Shown: positions 11,208 through 22,302 of the stretch, in pieces
Layout of the letters: each line of letters starts with the position of its first letter
How positions within the stretch are numbered: position 1 is the stretch's first letter
Assembly: GCA_022497155.1 (NCBI GenBank)
Contig: MU385745.1
Span: 124,001 to 188,000, forward strand
Length of the DNA stretch: 64,000 nucleotides
DNA from: Whalleya microplaca
Lineage: Eukaryota > Ascomycota > Sordariomycetes > Xylariales > Xylariaceae
Direction of reading: 5' to 3'
Position numbers and translations under genes: made by a program
The notes under the pieces: generated by a model
The model's input: only the letters and a program-made list of their open reading frames with translations
Databases searched by the model: none
Told to the model about the DNA's origin: nothing

Positions 11208-12942
11208 ATGTTCTTCGACGGCAGTCTACAGGACGGCATCGCTACGGCCCTTGAGCAATCCAAGCTTGTTGTCTGCTTTGTGACGGGCAAGTATAAGCAA
11301 GTGAGACTCTACATTACGCTCAACTAATACATGTCCAGATGATGGAGACGAGAGTCAACTATGGGAGAACGACTTCCTCACCGACGCTCCCGTAAGTTAA
11401 TAACTCCCATTGATTTAATTATAAGTACAGAAAAAATTAACATTGACATAAACAGCTGAAGTCACCCCTTGAGAGCCAGGCTGTGGTCTTGAGACTGCTA
11501 GCAGGATCTCAAGAGGCAGGATTTCTCGAGGCTCTATTTCCTGTGCCTAAAAAGCCCACTGTGGTGGTTATCCAGTAGGTGCTCTAGTATAATAGCAAAT
11601 TTACGCAGATGAGTTGCTTATATAACTCATAGAAACGGTCAGTTGAAAGAGTATATCGCTGATGGGACGACGAAAGAAGAGTTTGTTCGCAGAGTCGGAG
11701 CAGCCCTCAGCACCTCGGCAAGTCAGAACCAGCAACCAGCTGCTGCTACTGCTCCGGCGGGACAGACTTTGCAGCAGACTCCACCTCAAGTGTCAGCAAC
11801 CGAGGATAGCTTATACGACGACGATGATGGTGGTGATTTGCCGTCCCAAGATGCTGCACAGGGCCCCGCCCCGCAAGTCCAGTCTCTGTTAGCTGAGCGA
11901 GCCAAGCGCTTAGAGGCCGACAAGAAGGCCAAGGAAGCCAAAGCCAAGGCAGAACGGGAAAGGCGCGCAAAGGAACGCCAACAGGCCAACGAAAGTAACG
12001 AAGGTCAGTCCTCTAACGTCAGTGCGGCAGAGAGAAACTACGCGCAAGAAGTGAGGCAGCGGAAACATCAGGTGGCCGAGGAGAGGAAACGGATCCTAAA
12101 GCGCATCGAGGATGACAGGCGGGAACGGAAAGAGCGCGAGGCCCAGGAGCGGCAAGCGAGACTGTTATTAAGCGCGACGCAAGACGGAGAAGGATCCAGC
12201 AGTCACAGTCAGACGCAACCCCTTCCCCTCTCTAGGACGGCCACCTCGGGTGCCCACGGAGACCACTGTAACCTGCAGGTGAGGCTCTTCGACGGCTCGA
12301 CGATCCGGCACCGCTTCAAGGGCACCCGCACCCTAGGCCGCGACGTCCGGCGATGGGTCGACAGGGAGCGCACGGACGGCGGCGGGCCGTACACGTTCCG
12401 CGTCGTGCTGACGCCCCTCCCGAACAAGGCCATCGAGCGCGAGGAAGAAAACGAGCCCCTCTCCTCCCTCGGCCTCGCGCCCTCGGCCACGCTCGTGCTC
12501 GTGCCCACGCGATACGCGGTCGCGTACGCGCAGGGCAGCGGGATCCTGTTCCGCAGCCTGAGCTTCGTCTTCGGCGTCTTCCGCCTCGGCTTCGGCGTGC
12601 TTACCGGCGCGCTCGGCGGCATCTCCGGGATGCTCTTCGGCCGCGGAGCAGGAGGAGGGGGAGGGGCGCGACGACGGGATCCGCCCGAGGGGGGCATCCC
12701 GCTGGGGAACCTGGATAATGCGGCGAGGGATGATTCGCGCATTAGGGGGTTTCAGAACCCGGACGACCGCGCGCGGGATGCGCAGCTGTATAATGGGAAC
12801 TCAGTGAGTTATCTTCCCATGCCAACCAACAATTCACAATGGTATCGTTCTTTATTTTTGTTTTGGACGGGTTGCTAATAATAGTATATAGCTGAATTTT
12901 GAACCGCGCAATGATGAGGATAGTGGCGATAAGAGCAACTAG
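11208..12942 (+). CDS. UBX-domain protein (UBXD2/UBX4-like), Cdc48 adaptor
   Basis: UBX proteins recruit the AAA ATPase Cdc48/p97. UBXD2-type members sit in the ER membrane and act in ER-associated degradation. I read five exons (11208-11286, 11339-11391, 11456-11574, 11633-12803, 12892-12942), giving 490 aa. The N-terminal thioredoxin-like region starts MFFDGSLQDGIATALEQSKL and continues with SQLWENDFL and a region ending PTVVVIQNGQLKEYI. A charged, probably coiled segment runs from about 146 to 255. The UBX domain covers about 295-375 (VRLFDGSTIRHRF ... APSATLVLVP). A hydrophobic stretch follows (about 384-425, ILFRSLSFVFGVFRLGFGVL), which would insert hairpin-like into the ER membrane. Intron 1 must use a GC donor (GCAAGT at 11287) to join VT to DDGDESQ. 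Confidence 0.88.
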
Positions 12943-14136
12943 GTAGTGTAGTTCGTCGTGTGGGAATTTGCTTGTTGGCTTGTAGATACAAGCGTGCTAT
13001 CTATACCTCCATAGATACTAACACTGTATTTGGTGACTAATACAACCTTCTCCATATTGGTACTATCTAACCCGGATGACGAGAAGTTACGGTCTTGTGG
13101 GCTCACGTCTCGACGACGCGAGTATCCAGTGACATCTTTTTACGTATGGTACTTTATATACTTATTACTCACTCGTGACATTCGCATGTTTTCTCTGCTA
13201 GGGCGTAAAGGCTGTCGTTGTGTACATTAGACACAATCACTAGATCTTTGGGGTACAATTTTCTTCATACGAAATCTAACCTTGGAGTACGATGGCCGCT
13301 TTAGAGAGCTGGAGGGAGTATTAATACGACTCGACTCATTTCTCAGCTCTAGACATCCCTTATTCGTTGCGCATATCCGGAGAGACTAAGAGCCGCCTCA
13401 TACGATGATTCAGACGAAAGATGGTCGTCGTTTTCATTCAAATCCAATGAGATATATGGCAACACCCAGACCTATCACTACCCCATTAGACTCAAGAAAG
13501 GCTACCTATGTCAGTTGCTCGCAAGGGGCTGCACTCATCACCCTATCCATACAATCTTACAGAAGCAATGAAGGCATCTGAAACAGTATAATTGCAAGGG
13601 GCAATCTTACACTTGAGTCACCTTTCTATGCCAGGAAGTTACGTGTCACTGATGGGGACGGTGTAGATTCGAATCGGTTAAGAAGACTCTTGATACCCTC
13701 GTCCGGCTTTCCACTATCAGCTTGGGGACACCGAGACGTACGATCCAGAGCAAATCAAACTCCTATACTGTATCACTTAGGATCGTATCTGTGATAAATT
13801 AAGCATGAGGCCGACGCTCAGATGAATGGCAAGGGCTGTATGAGCCTCTGTTCTTCACTAGACTTTTATGCAGACCTTTTCATGCAGCATAAAGGCTTGT
13901 ATCTGGTCGGTTGCTTAATTGATATAATTGCTAAGAAGGGTTCATTATCGGATATTCGATTTAAGTGGTCATCATATCAATTCTTCTATCATTTAAACCT
14001 AGGCATTAGAGTCTACATGTAGTAATTTTGTAGTATCAAGTACGTTGTATTGTATACTAGAATAGCCCCCTTTAAGCCAATATAAGCTGACCTTGAACTC
14101 AGATACAGAACTAACAGAACCTTAAATTACCCCACC
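12943..14136. other. Intergenic region
   Basis: About 1.2 kb, visibly AT-rich, between two genes read in the same direction. I see no gene. A TATA-like ATATAAG near 14080 fits the promoter of the PDCD5-family gene. Confidence 0.5.
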
Positions 14137-14884
14137 ATGACTACAAGTATAGCAGCCGCGTCCAACAGCCCACCTTCTTCACGCAACCATCTCATTCCGC
14201 GACACGAATACACCAGACTAACAACTAACGACAAAATGGAGGACGCCGAACTTGAGCAGGTGAGCTGCTACTATCGACTACCATTACATATCTTTACTAA
14301 CAAACCTTGCCTACTTCAAGATCAGAAAGGCGCGGCTTGAGCAACTGAAGGCTCAAGGTGGCGGAGGCCAAGGCGCCGGCGGAGGCCAAGGCCAAGGAGG
14401 CCAGAATCAGGCCGAACAGCAGAAGCAGTGAGCGCATATCTCTCATCCCGCTGGCCCTCATGCACCTTGAAAATAAAACTGACAAGTCCTCCTCCACAAC
14501 AGACAAGAAGGTAAATACCAGATACCCGCTAGACAAGGCACAGGCGCAAGCGCATCGAGGAGCACACCCACGCCTAAACTTCAAACGTACTAACACAGAC
14601 CCCTTTCTCCAGCGGAAGCACGGCAATCGATCCTGAACCAGATCCTGCACCCCGAAGCCGCTGACCGCCTGGGCCGCATCCGGCTGGTCAAGGAGGAGCG
14701 CGCGACGGACATCGAGAACCGGCTGATCATGCTGGCGCGGACGGGCCAGCTGCGCCAGAAGGTGACCGAGGACCAGCTGAAGGAGCTCCTGAACGCCGTG
14801 GCCGAGACCAAGGAGGAGGAGAAGATCGTGGTGAACCGGCGCAAGGCCTGGGATGACGAGGACGATGATCTACTGGACCTGTGA
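14137..14884 (+). CDS. PDCD5/TFAR19-family double-stranded DNA-binding protein
   Basis: The family covers human PDCD5, yeast YMR074C (Sdd2) and archaeal relatives, which are small helical proteins tied to apoptosis and chaperonin binding. There are four exons: 14137-14259, 14321-14427, an 8-nt microexon 14503-14510, and 14613-14884, giving 169 aa. The family core begins MEDAELEQIRKARLEQLKAQ from the in-frame ATG at 14236. The upstream ATG at 14137 adds 33 residues and has the stronger context (CCCCACCATGA), so either or both starts may be used. A Gly/Gln-rich linker follows. QQEAEARQSILNQIL then joins across the microexon, and the helical domain (PEAADRLGRIRLVKEERA) ends in the acidic tail DDEDDDLLDL. 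Branch sites TACTAAC and CTGAC precede the acceptors. Confidence 0.88.
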
Positions 14885-15073
14885 TTTGTTGTTGGCTAGG
14901 TACCTAGGACGGGCAAAAATCTCGGGTTGATGATAGGGAGCGTGTGATACGGCATGGCATGGCGTTAGGATTTATAATATTTTTAGGGGCGGAGGGAGGT
15001 TATTCCTCTATATGATTGATCTTGATACAGTAATTGTACAAGTGTTGTCACAATCTTTTCTCTCTATCCTTTT

Positions 15074-16054
15074 CTATACGGGTGATGCATTAATTCCACT
15101 CGCAACAGCAGGCTGAGCAGCAGCCGCCGCCGCCACCGCAGCCGCAGCCTCCTTCATCCTCTTCTTCTCAGCGCGTTCCCTCTTCCGAATATCCCTCAGG
15201 TCCGGGGGCGCCTCGATGCCGAGCCTAGCCCTGAGCGCATCGACATCGGTCTCCATCTCCTCCTCCCAGTACACGTTGATCACCTCGTCGCTCCTGAGCC
15301 CGTTGCGCACGGCCCAGGGCCCGTAGACGGACCAGAAGCGCGCGCGCTCGGCCGGCTTGAGCGTCGCCACCGCCAGCAGCGACAGCCCCGTCATGGGCAG
15401 CATGGTGTTGGCGAACTCGAAGGCCTTGAGCGCGACCTCGCCCTCGCGCACGACAGGGAGCCCCGTCAGCGCGTGGTAGAAGTCGTGCGACTCGCGGTAC
15501 CGCTGCATGACGTACGCACACTCCTCATCATCAATATACCGCACGCCCGCGCGCGAGTCCGGCGTCACGCCCTCGCGGTCCAGCCACGCCACGTACGTGC
15601 CGCCCACCGAGTTGGGCGGCAGCGTGCGCAGGTGCGGGAGGTCCAGGGACTGCGAGGTGATGCGCGGGCGGTCGCGCAGGATCCGCCGCCCCGTGGGCGA
15701 GGCCAGCATCGCCCCGTGCAGCCGGTGGATGAAGTACGGCGTCGCGGTCGCCTCGCCCAGCGCCGCGATCAGGTCGCCCCGCCGCGGGTCCAGCAGCGAG
15801 AGCACGCCGGACCCGACGGCGAGGGTGGCGCGCTCGAGCCCCGTGAGCGGCACGTGCCCGGGGTAGTTCGGCGGCGGGCGGTTGAGGACGGAGAAGGGTC
15901 GTGTTGCTGTTGTTGGGGGTGTTGTTACTGTTGCTGCTGCTGCTGCTGCTGCTTGTGTAGCTACTAAAGGTAGGAGTTGCGTAGAGACTGTGTGCGGTTG
16001 GAGGACATGTCTGCTGTTGGGTAGACAGCGTAGGCGGGGTGTGAGAGCTTTCAT
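15074..16054 (-). CDS. COQ4: COQ4, ubiquinone biosynthesis protein
   Basis: Coq4 sits on the matrix side of the mitochondrial inner membrane and organises the coenzyme Q synthesis complex. It has also been linked to the C1 decarboxylation/hydroxylation step. This single-exon gene encodes 326 aa. The N terminus is a presequence followed by an Ala/Thr-rich stretch. The core contains [17 protein letters not shown], the zinc-binding HDxxHx11E motif with H190, D191, H194 and E206 (HDFYHALTG), and [16 protein letters not shown]. The tail is an Ala-rich low-complexity extension. The ATG at 16054 is the first Met in frame. It converges on the PDCD5-family gene with 189 bases between stops. Confidence 0.95.
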   Translation of the reverse strand: MKALTPRLRCLPNSRHVLQPHTVSTQLLPLVATQAAAAAAATVTTPPTTATRPFSVLNRPPPNYPGHVPLTGLERATLAVGSGVLSLLDPRRGDLIAALGEATATPYFIHRLHGAMLASPTGRRILRDRPRITSQSLDLPHLRTLPPNSVGGTYVAWLDREGVTPDSRAGVRYIDDEECAYVMQRYRESHDFYHALTGLPVVREGEVALKAFEFANTMLPMTGLSLLAVATLKPAERARFWSVYGPWAVRNGLRSDEVINVYWEEEMETDVDALRARLGIEAPPDLRDIRKRERAEKKRMKEAAAAVAAAAAAQPAVASGINASPV

Positions 16055-16700
16055 TTTGCCCGGTTTCGACAGGTCAAGACCATTACATAGATACTCGGTA
16101 AAGGTGCTTTCGTACGTCCTGTCCTGTCCTGTCCTGTTACAGGATTCCAGAGACCAACGAACCAAATCAGATGTATCAATGCTATAATAGGTAGGTCATC
16201 GTATGATGTGAGGTTCAAGCTCCCCGATATCTACATATGATGTAGTGTGCGGATAAGGAGTGGGATATAATAATGAACGACTTGCACAATTCCTCAGGGT
16301 ACACTCGGGTCGGCATTTATAAACACCGACTCCATCTTTCACCAGCAAAATGGGGTACATGGAGCACGGTAAGGTACGTATTTCGTACCTATGCATCAGG
16401 TTTCTATTGACGCCACTCTGATTGGCCACTCGGGCCTGCACGTGGGCTAGCTCCAGCTTCCGGAGCGCCTGAGTTCAATCTCTAGTTCAATCCATTCAAT
16501 TCTTTTGCCTCAACCAGCAATTCCTCTTAAATCCGAATCTTTTCCTTCGGTTGCCTTCTACTACTACGTCGATAATAAGCCGAGCAATTTTGACAACTTT
16601 ACCGAACACGATCAACACACACATTCTTCCCCCCCCCCCCAAACATCCAACTCTCACTCGAACAACCCATCCATCAATTCCATCACAAAACACACTCAAG
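16055..16700. other. Divergent promoter between COQ4 and the MIX17-like gene
   Basis: Two genes for mitochondrial proteins diverge from this region. It holds a (CTGTC)4 repeat, a TAGGTAGG motif near 16189, and a run of 11 C at about 16630. No gene is seen. Confidence 0.5.
16118..16137. repeat. (CCTGT)4 microsatellite
   Basis: Four perfect copies of CCTGT lie in the upstream region of COQ4. Confidence 0.85.
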
Positions 16701-17248
16701 ATGGCTCGTCAATCTCGTGGCTCCAGACCCGCCGCTCGTCCGTCCTATCCCGCCAAAGCGCCTGCTCCCCAGCAGACCCGACCGGCCGCGACATATGCTC
16801 CCGCGCAGAACGCCCACCCTCCTGCGGCGGCCGCTCCCCAGGCCTCTCAGGGCCCCGGGCTCTTCGGCCAGATGGCCAGCACTGCTGCGTATGCGCCCTC
16901 TTCCTTCTTCCATCTTCCCTTCACCCGTTCCCGTAATCTCACTCACTTCGCTGGGAGTATACGGATTGCTAACATGGCATATCGCACAGCGGTGTCGCAG
17001 TAGGCTCCTCGATCGGCCACGCCATCGGCGGCCTCTTCAGCGGCGGCGGCTCCGAGCCCGCGCCCGCGCCCGCCCAGGACACCGTCGCCGCCAGCTCGCA
17101 GCAGAGCCAGTGGGGCGCCAACAACAACTGCGCCGGCGCCACGCAGAACTTCACCAAGTGCATGGACGAGCACAACGGCAACATGCAGATCTGCAACTGG
17201 TACCTCGAGCAGTTGAAGGCCTGCCAGGCCGCCGCCGCCCCGTACTGA
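16701..17248 (+). CDS. MIX17: MIX17/CHCHD2-like twin CX9C protein
   Basis: This is a small CHCH protein of the mitochondrial intermembrane space, imported by Mia40, of the Mix17/CHCHD2/CHCHD10 family. There are two exons (16701-16888, 16990-17248), giving 148 aa. The N terminus is basic and rich in Ala and Pro (MARQSRGSRPAARPSYPAKA). The glycine-rich hydrophobic helix GVAVGSSIGHAIGGLF is characteristic of the family. The CHCH domain has two CX9C pairs, C110/C120 (CAGATQNFTKC) and C131/C141 (CNWYLEQLKAC). The intron interrupts an alanine codon just before the glycine-rich helix. Confidence 0.93.
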
Positions 17249-18666
17249 TCGAGCACGTTCGTTGGCAATGCAAGCAAGCAAGGAAGGGAGGGAGGGATAA
17301 TGGGGATGAAAGGCTACGACTGGTCCAGGTAGGGGAGGAGAGGATATCAAAGTTCGCCTGAGTCGTTTGTCTGCTGCGAGTATGCAGGTTTAAGTATTTT
17401 GTATTGCATAGCTGGCTTAGCTGGCTGCGTTGCGACTTATGGAATGGGAATACCTTCTACTCTTAAATACAATCTCTGCTTCCTCCCCAATCTTTGTTAG
17501 ATCCAATGTAGGTCGGGGATGTCATTCAGTGTATTGAGGTGAAAGTCTAGGAGTCGTATATATACAATAACGGTTGATCTTTCCAGTATATCAACCATCA
17601 CAGGTATCATAGACTCAGATGCGACAGCAATTGATGCCATAGCCGGAATTGTATCAAGATAAATGTTCATGCTCCTTTACTGGCGCTTATTCTGTGTTGT
17701 AGAAACGATTTTATATACGCTGTCTTGATGATGATGTGCATCCAGATCAGTTGAGAAGTCCTTGCCCTCACATTAGCTGCTTAACTTGTCAAATATCAAA
17801 TGGGAATTGTTTTTCCTGTTCAATTGGACTTGGAATCTTCCCTTCGCTACGGACGTACTACTGGCCGAATATCGTACCAATCGAAGAATGTACCAGTCCA
17901 ATTACTATGAAGGCCGCTGTGGGCCAGGAGTTGTACTGGTGGAGCAGTATGTCAAATAGAACTTATACTACATAGCATACACTCTTGTAGTATAGAGCTT
18001 ACCTTTATACTAGTCGAAATATTATACCAATTAAGGGGTCATGGAAGTCTAGCTGAAGCTCTTTTAGAAACAGGCGCTTCGTTTGAGCTAGAGCTGGCCC
18101 CTTGAAAGAACTGAACATTGAAATCTATACTTAAATGCTTACATGAGAATCTCAATGCGAAGCAACATATGCCCCTTTTTATTTTACTGCTTAAAGTGAG
18201 AGTCCTAGGCTTTGGTATCTCTTTCGGGGAAAAAAAAAAGTCAGTTTCAAAGCAAGATTCAGGATAATTATAGGTTGAAGGTTTATCAACTTCTACATCA
18301 GAACCTCGTAATGCACTTGAGATTTCAAGTTGATCCTACCATTCATTGTCGTGGAGTATTGTGAAATACTTAAAGTATAGGGAAGGAACCAGATGTAGTA
18401 TCACTTATTCTCAAAAGTGCACATGCTTGCAACTAATATTAGACTATTCCAATCAAAACGAACACAATCGTATCTTGCGAAGCTGGTGATAGCAAAGCTG
18501 AGTACCTGGAAGGAGAAGAATATTGGCATGTTCTGTACCTCTATGGTCCGGGGAAACTAGGTTAATATGACTTCGTATCATTCGAAGGGACCCCATATCT
18601 CCGCAAGTATGCACACTGATGTTCCTTAATTACAAGAACATTCAATAACTAGAGCGCGTTAATAAA
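17249..18666. other. Intergenic, AT-rich
   Basis: About 1.4 kb of visibly AT-rich sequence marks the start of the gene-poor middle of the window. No gene is recognised. The part next to 18667 could hold decayed 3' coding sequence of the neighbouring minus-strand gene, but I cannot show it. Confidence 0.45.
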
Positions 18667-20732
18667 TTACGCCTTCCTAGACAGGTGAAGAGATATTATG
18701 GAGCTTGCACTTTCCTGGAGAGTCCGCATTTCTTCCTGCTTCGCGCGCATTCTGTTGAGTAGTTGGTTGTGAAGCTGGTCGACGTGCGAGACGACCCTAT
18801 CCCAGTTTCGCAGGATCATGGCTGGTTCATGCTTGCCAGATTGATCAATATTCTGTGAATTCATTCCTTCATATGTTCTTGCCCATTCATTTCGAATCTT
18901 TCGGAGGGAATGCGGTACTTGGGCGATATGTTTTCGGAACAGCGTAAAGAGCTGGATCGTTGAAAGGATAGCGCGCGATTTCTGGATCGCCATCGAATAG
19001 TCTGTGAGTTCTTCGACACACCCTTGATCAGCTAGTCCATTTGTCTGATAACACAGACAGTGTCAGCTTGATACATAACTCAACAGGTCGTGAGGACTAC
19101 CTTCATCTCGATTGTACAGTCCACGCTGTCTAGACATTGGTCCCACCTGTCTTTCCACACATCTATGTGGTTCCATACGATGGTTTGGAACAGAACGATA
19201 CCGGAGTAGTATGAAGAAGACTCTAGTCCCCGTTCACTCCAATGCCCCTCTGTAGCGTTGATGGGTTGGTGACTGAGATCCGATAGAATAACGGCGACAG
19301 TCGACGGGGAGTGATTCACTAGCGTGCCGATGCCACGTCTCGCGGCACATCGTAGAGTGACTGATATGCGCGCTTCTTTGAAGAAGCCGATATCATCAGC
19401 AGATAGACTTCGGCGATCGCAGCGCAAGCCCGAGAAGGTCGAGCTAGGCTTGTCGGAGTCGCCAGGTTCGACGCCTGGGTAGAAAACGTGGAGCACGAAA
19501 GAGAGATGCATCCAGCAATCGGGGTACGTCCCGAGTGAAAATGAAAGATCCCTCTCGCCATCTCCGGGACCCATCAGGCGACAAAAGCCCTGTAGCAAGT
19601 CCATGCACCATGATAAGTCTCGGTTGGAGTACCCAACATTTGGGCCGGATTCGCGTGTCTTGCTTGGGTTCATCATCAGGCACATAATGCTGGCTATCGT
19701 GGGAAAGGAGAGCACCCATGGCTCTTGCAAGCAGACTAATGACCTGTGGAAAATAAGTAGAGTGTTTATAACAGCTCATGAACACCAAGCTATTTGTGCA
19801 GACTGCTGAGATTTTGGCCAAAGGTTGCTGGGATGAAGAGACATTCAATAACGCTTCTATTTTCTCTCCTGCGGGTGACCCCGGAAGTAGCGAACGTTTG
19901 AGAAGATGTTAGTCACGGAATGTGAGCTTAGTAGGGGAAAGATCAGTACAGATTCCGTGCAACTTGACACAAAGTAACCCTTAAAGTTTGGCAACAGTAA
20001 TTTCAAATCAACGCCTTTCGTATTCAAGGATTGTGATGCTACCCAGCTGGACATGACAAATTCAGGAGACTTAGGGTCAGTAAACCGTGGACCTCGCATA
20101 TGATGCTTGGGGGGGTCGATACGACTGTCTGGCCATAGTGCTCGAACTAATGCTGCCGCCTGTTCGACCTTTGAGGTAGCGCCTGGCAAGGGGAGCGGAT
20201 GCTGGCGAACGTGGGTTAAAGGAAGCATGATAGCCTCAGATTTCTCTATGTTCCCACCTGAGAGATCTACTTGAAGAATCGAAGACCAGGCAGAGGGGTC
20301 ACAGACGAAAGAGGGTTCAATGTGCAAGTCCTTTCCTAGAATAATAGGACCAAACGAGGAATAAGGGGGGGCTAGGTCAATCAAGCCCCCCTGGGGGTGA
20401 TATGCGGACAGCTTCTGGTCCTTCAGGAGAGAAGCCACACCGAATATAGAAAGGAATCTTTCTCTCAAAGTTTCGAGGAGATTTTCGTGTGTTGGAAGCA
20501 AGATACCGTTCGCAAGTGCCGTGGTTTTGGGGCCGAAGAGAGACAATTTCGGTTTGCTTTCCTGCATTGTCGTATTTTCTATAGCATCATCATGTTTATT
20601 GCCCAGAAACTCCTGTAAGCAATGTGAAATGCCACGAACAAGATGTTCAATCGCCTCATCACGGCTTGTGGCCGGCTGTTGCGGAACTGGTGCGGAGAAC
20701 ATCGTGTTCCAAAAGATTTCGTAAGTGTTCAT
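18667..20732 (-). pseudogene. Fungal CorA-like protein fragment, probably damaged
   Basis: I read coding blocks at 20732-19979, 19868 to about 19784, 19743-19101 and 19044-18667. The first and last joins are in phase. The middle join needs either an implausible 40-nt intron or a frameshift near 19745-19785. Block 1 starts MNTYEIFWNTMFSAPVPQQP, with a TATATATA box upstream near 20810. The last blocks read FQTIVWNHIDVWKDRWDQ, then NWDRVVSHVDQLHNQLLNRM and KQEEMRTLQESASS. Helices of this kind precede the membrane segments of many fungal CorA-like (magnesium-transporter-fold) proteins. Here the frame stops before any transmembrane segment or GMN motif. The family call is a resemblance judged by eye. 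It could also be an intact gene of unknown type with an unusual intron. Confidence 0.4.
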
Positions 20733-22302
20733 GGAGTGGCGATGTAGAAAAAATATGTTTGACTTGACGGGGACCCTTTGATAGAGAAGAGTGTGTTCAA
20801 TCGCTATATATAGTCTTGTGTTGGTCAACAACAAAGTCCCTGCATACGGCCTATTGCAGATATGCCCAAGCCAGCCTGCATCCATACCCAATTCCAAACG
20901 TAGTCTGGGATTCAAACGATAGGACAGGCCATATTTGCAACCAGGCAGTCAAAGACAAGGTAGATGTTCCGGTAGACCACTTGTCTTTAGAATATCTCCC
21001 AGCCAACTGCATGGGGACGGAATGAACTGACAAAGAGTTCAGGTTGACTGAGGTCGATGGATCTGATAGATTACATATTACCTTACCGTTAGATATTGTA
21101 ACTAAAACATTTACTCTGGCCTCTAACGGTAATGTTCTAGAACTCGTGATAATATTTCCTAGGGCTATCAAGACTTACTTCGTTATACAGTCACACTTGC
21201 GTTGACTGAGGCTGATGATGAAGTATTGGACAAATGATCGAGACAAATTCGAGACAAATCATGCTTATATACAGAACACATTGACCAAACAGTATCTGAT
21301 GCAAATTATCTACAGACTCAGAGCTGATGGATACTGTCTCTTATCGATCTAGCTCCCTGGCGGAAAATAGAGTGATGCAGCTACCCTTAACTGCAACGCG
21401 GAAACCTGCATTAAGCCTCTGTACGCCTGTATGTCTGGGATTTGCTACTGCTGATTATGACTGTGAGATTTTCTTTCATAGCAGACCTCCACCGAAAAAG
21501 CACATAGAAAACACCAGTGACCCTGATTGTAACCTGCCAGACCGCTATGTTGCTTTGTCACATGTGTGAGACTCTTTGAAACCCAATAGACCAATTATAA
21601 TCCGCAACTCAGAAGCTTAAGTGAGAACCTACATTCGGCCATTCTTGAGCTTAGTCACCCCAACTGGGTTCTCCAGGCCATCAAAGTGTGGGCAGGCGCT
21701 GTATGCGCCAACCAGACTGACGGACAAACGTAAACAACAAGTCTCATCGATTCATAAGATCAATGCGAGCGCCTAAGAAGTTGTGGTATGGTTACATCTG
21801 TCTATTCTGCACTTACAGGTAATACTTGCACAGCTTTATGGAGTCAATACTGTGGCTACCTAGGTAAACGAAGTTTATTTCGTCTCCTGCCCCTGTCCTT
21901 ATTTTTACTTAATTGAGTATGCATTTAGTCAAGCAGACCCCTTATTCTCGTAAATAATGAATCAAATACTCGGTGTTTTAAATAATAACTGAAGTCGACT
22001 GCCTACCTTTCAGTTTGATGGTTTATGCACTTGCTGTTGAGCTGTCTATCCCGGAGATCTCTGAATGAGTATTGATAGTGTCCGGCTCCAAAAATCAAAA
22101 CACCCAATTATGTATTCGTTAGATTCGGTCCAGGTCAATATCGATGTTGAGCGGCAAAAAGTGCTATAGTCATGATCAGAGAGTATGCACCCCATTTATC
22201 TATTTATCCATTTATCTCTATTGTCATTTGTATACAGGTCATATGCGTAATAGGTGGTACAAAATATATACATTACAAACCACCGCCGCCGCCGCCGTCG
22301 AC
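20733..22302. other. Intergenic, AT-rich, with a possible HET-domain remnant
   Basis: No intact gene is seen. A plus-strand frame near 21470-21569 ends in DRYVALSHV and then TGA where heterokaryon-incompatibility (HET) domains usually have Trp. No further HET motifs could be read downstream. TACCTAGGTA occurs near 21858. Confidence 0.4.

Noticed and set aside
14503..14612. Reading the PDCD5-family gene without the microexon
   Set aside because: Splicing 14427 directly to 14613 shifts the frame and destroys the conserved helix QSILNQIL.
19460..19490. tRNA-like GGTTCGA box in CCAGGTTCGACGCCTGG
   Set aside because: It pairs as a short stem-loop, but no A box, acceptor stem or anticodon arm lies at the right distance, and it is inside a predicted coding block.
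19444..19848. Alternative frame MNVSSSQQPLAKISAVCTNS through 19744 into an Arg-rich tail
   Set aside because: The part after 19744 (Arg-rich, ending early) looks like an off-frame reading of the block that encodes FQTIVWNHIDVWKDRWDQ. The first part may be true exon sequence and is included in the damaged-gene model.
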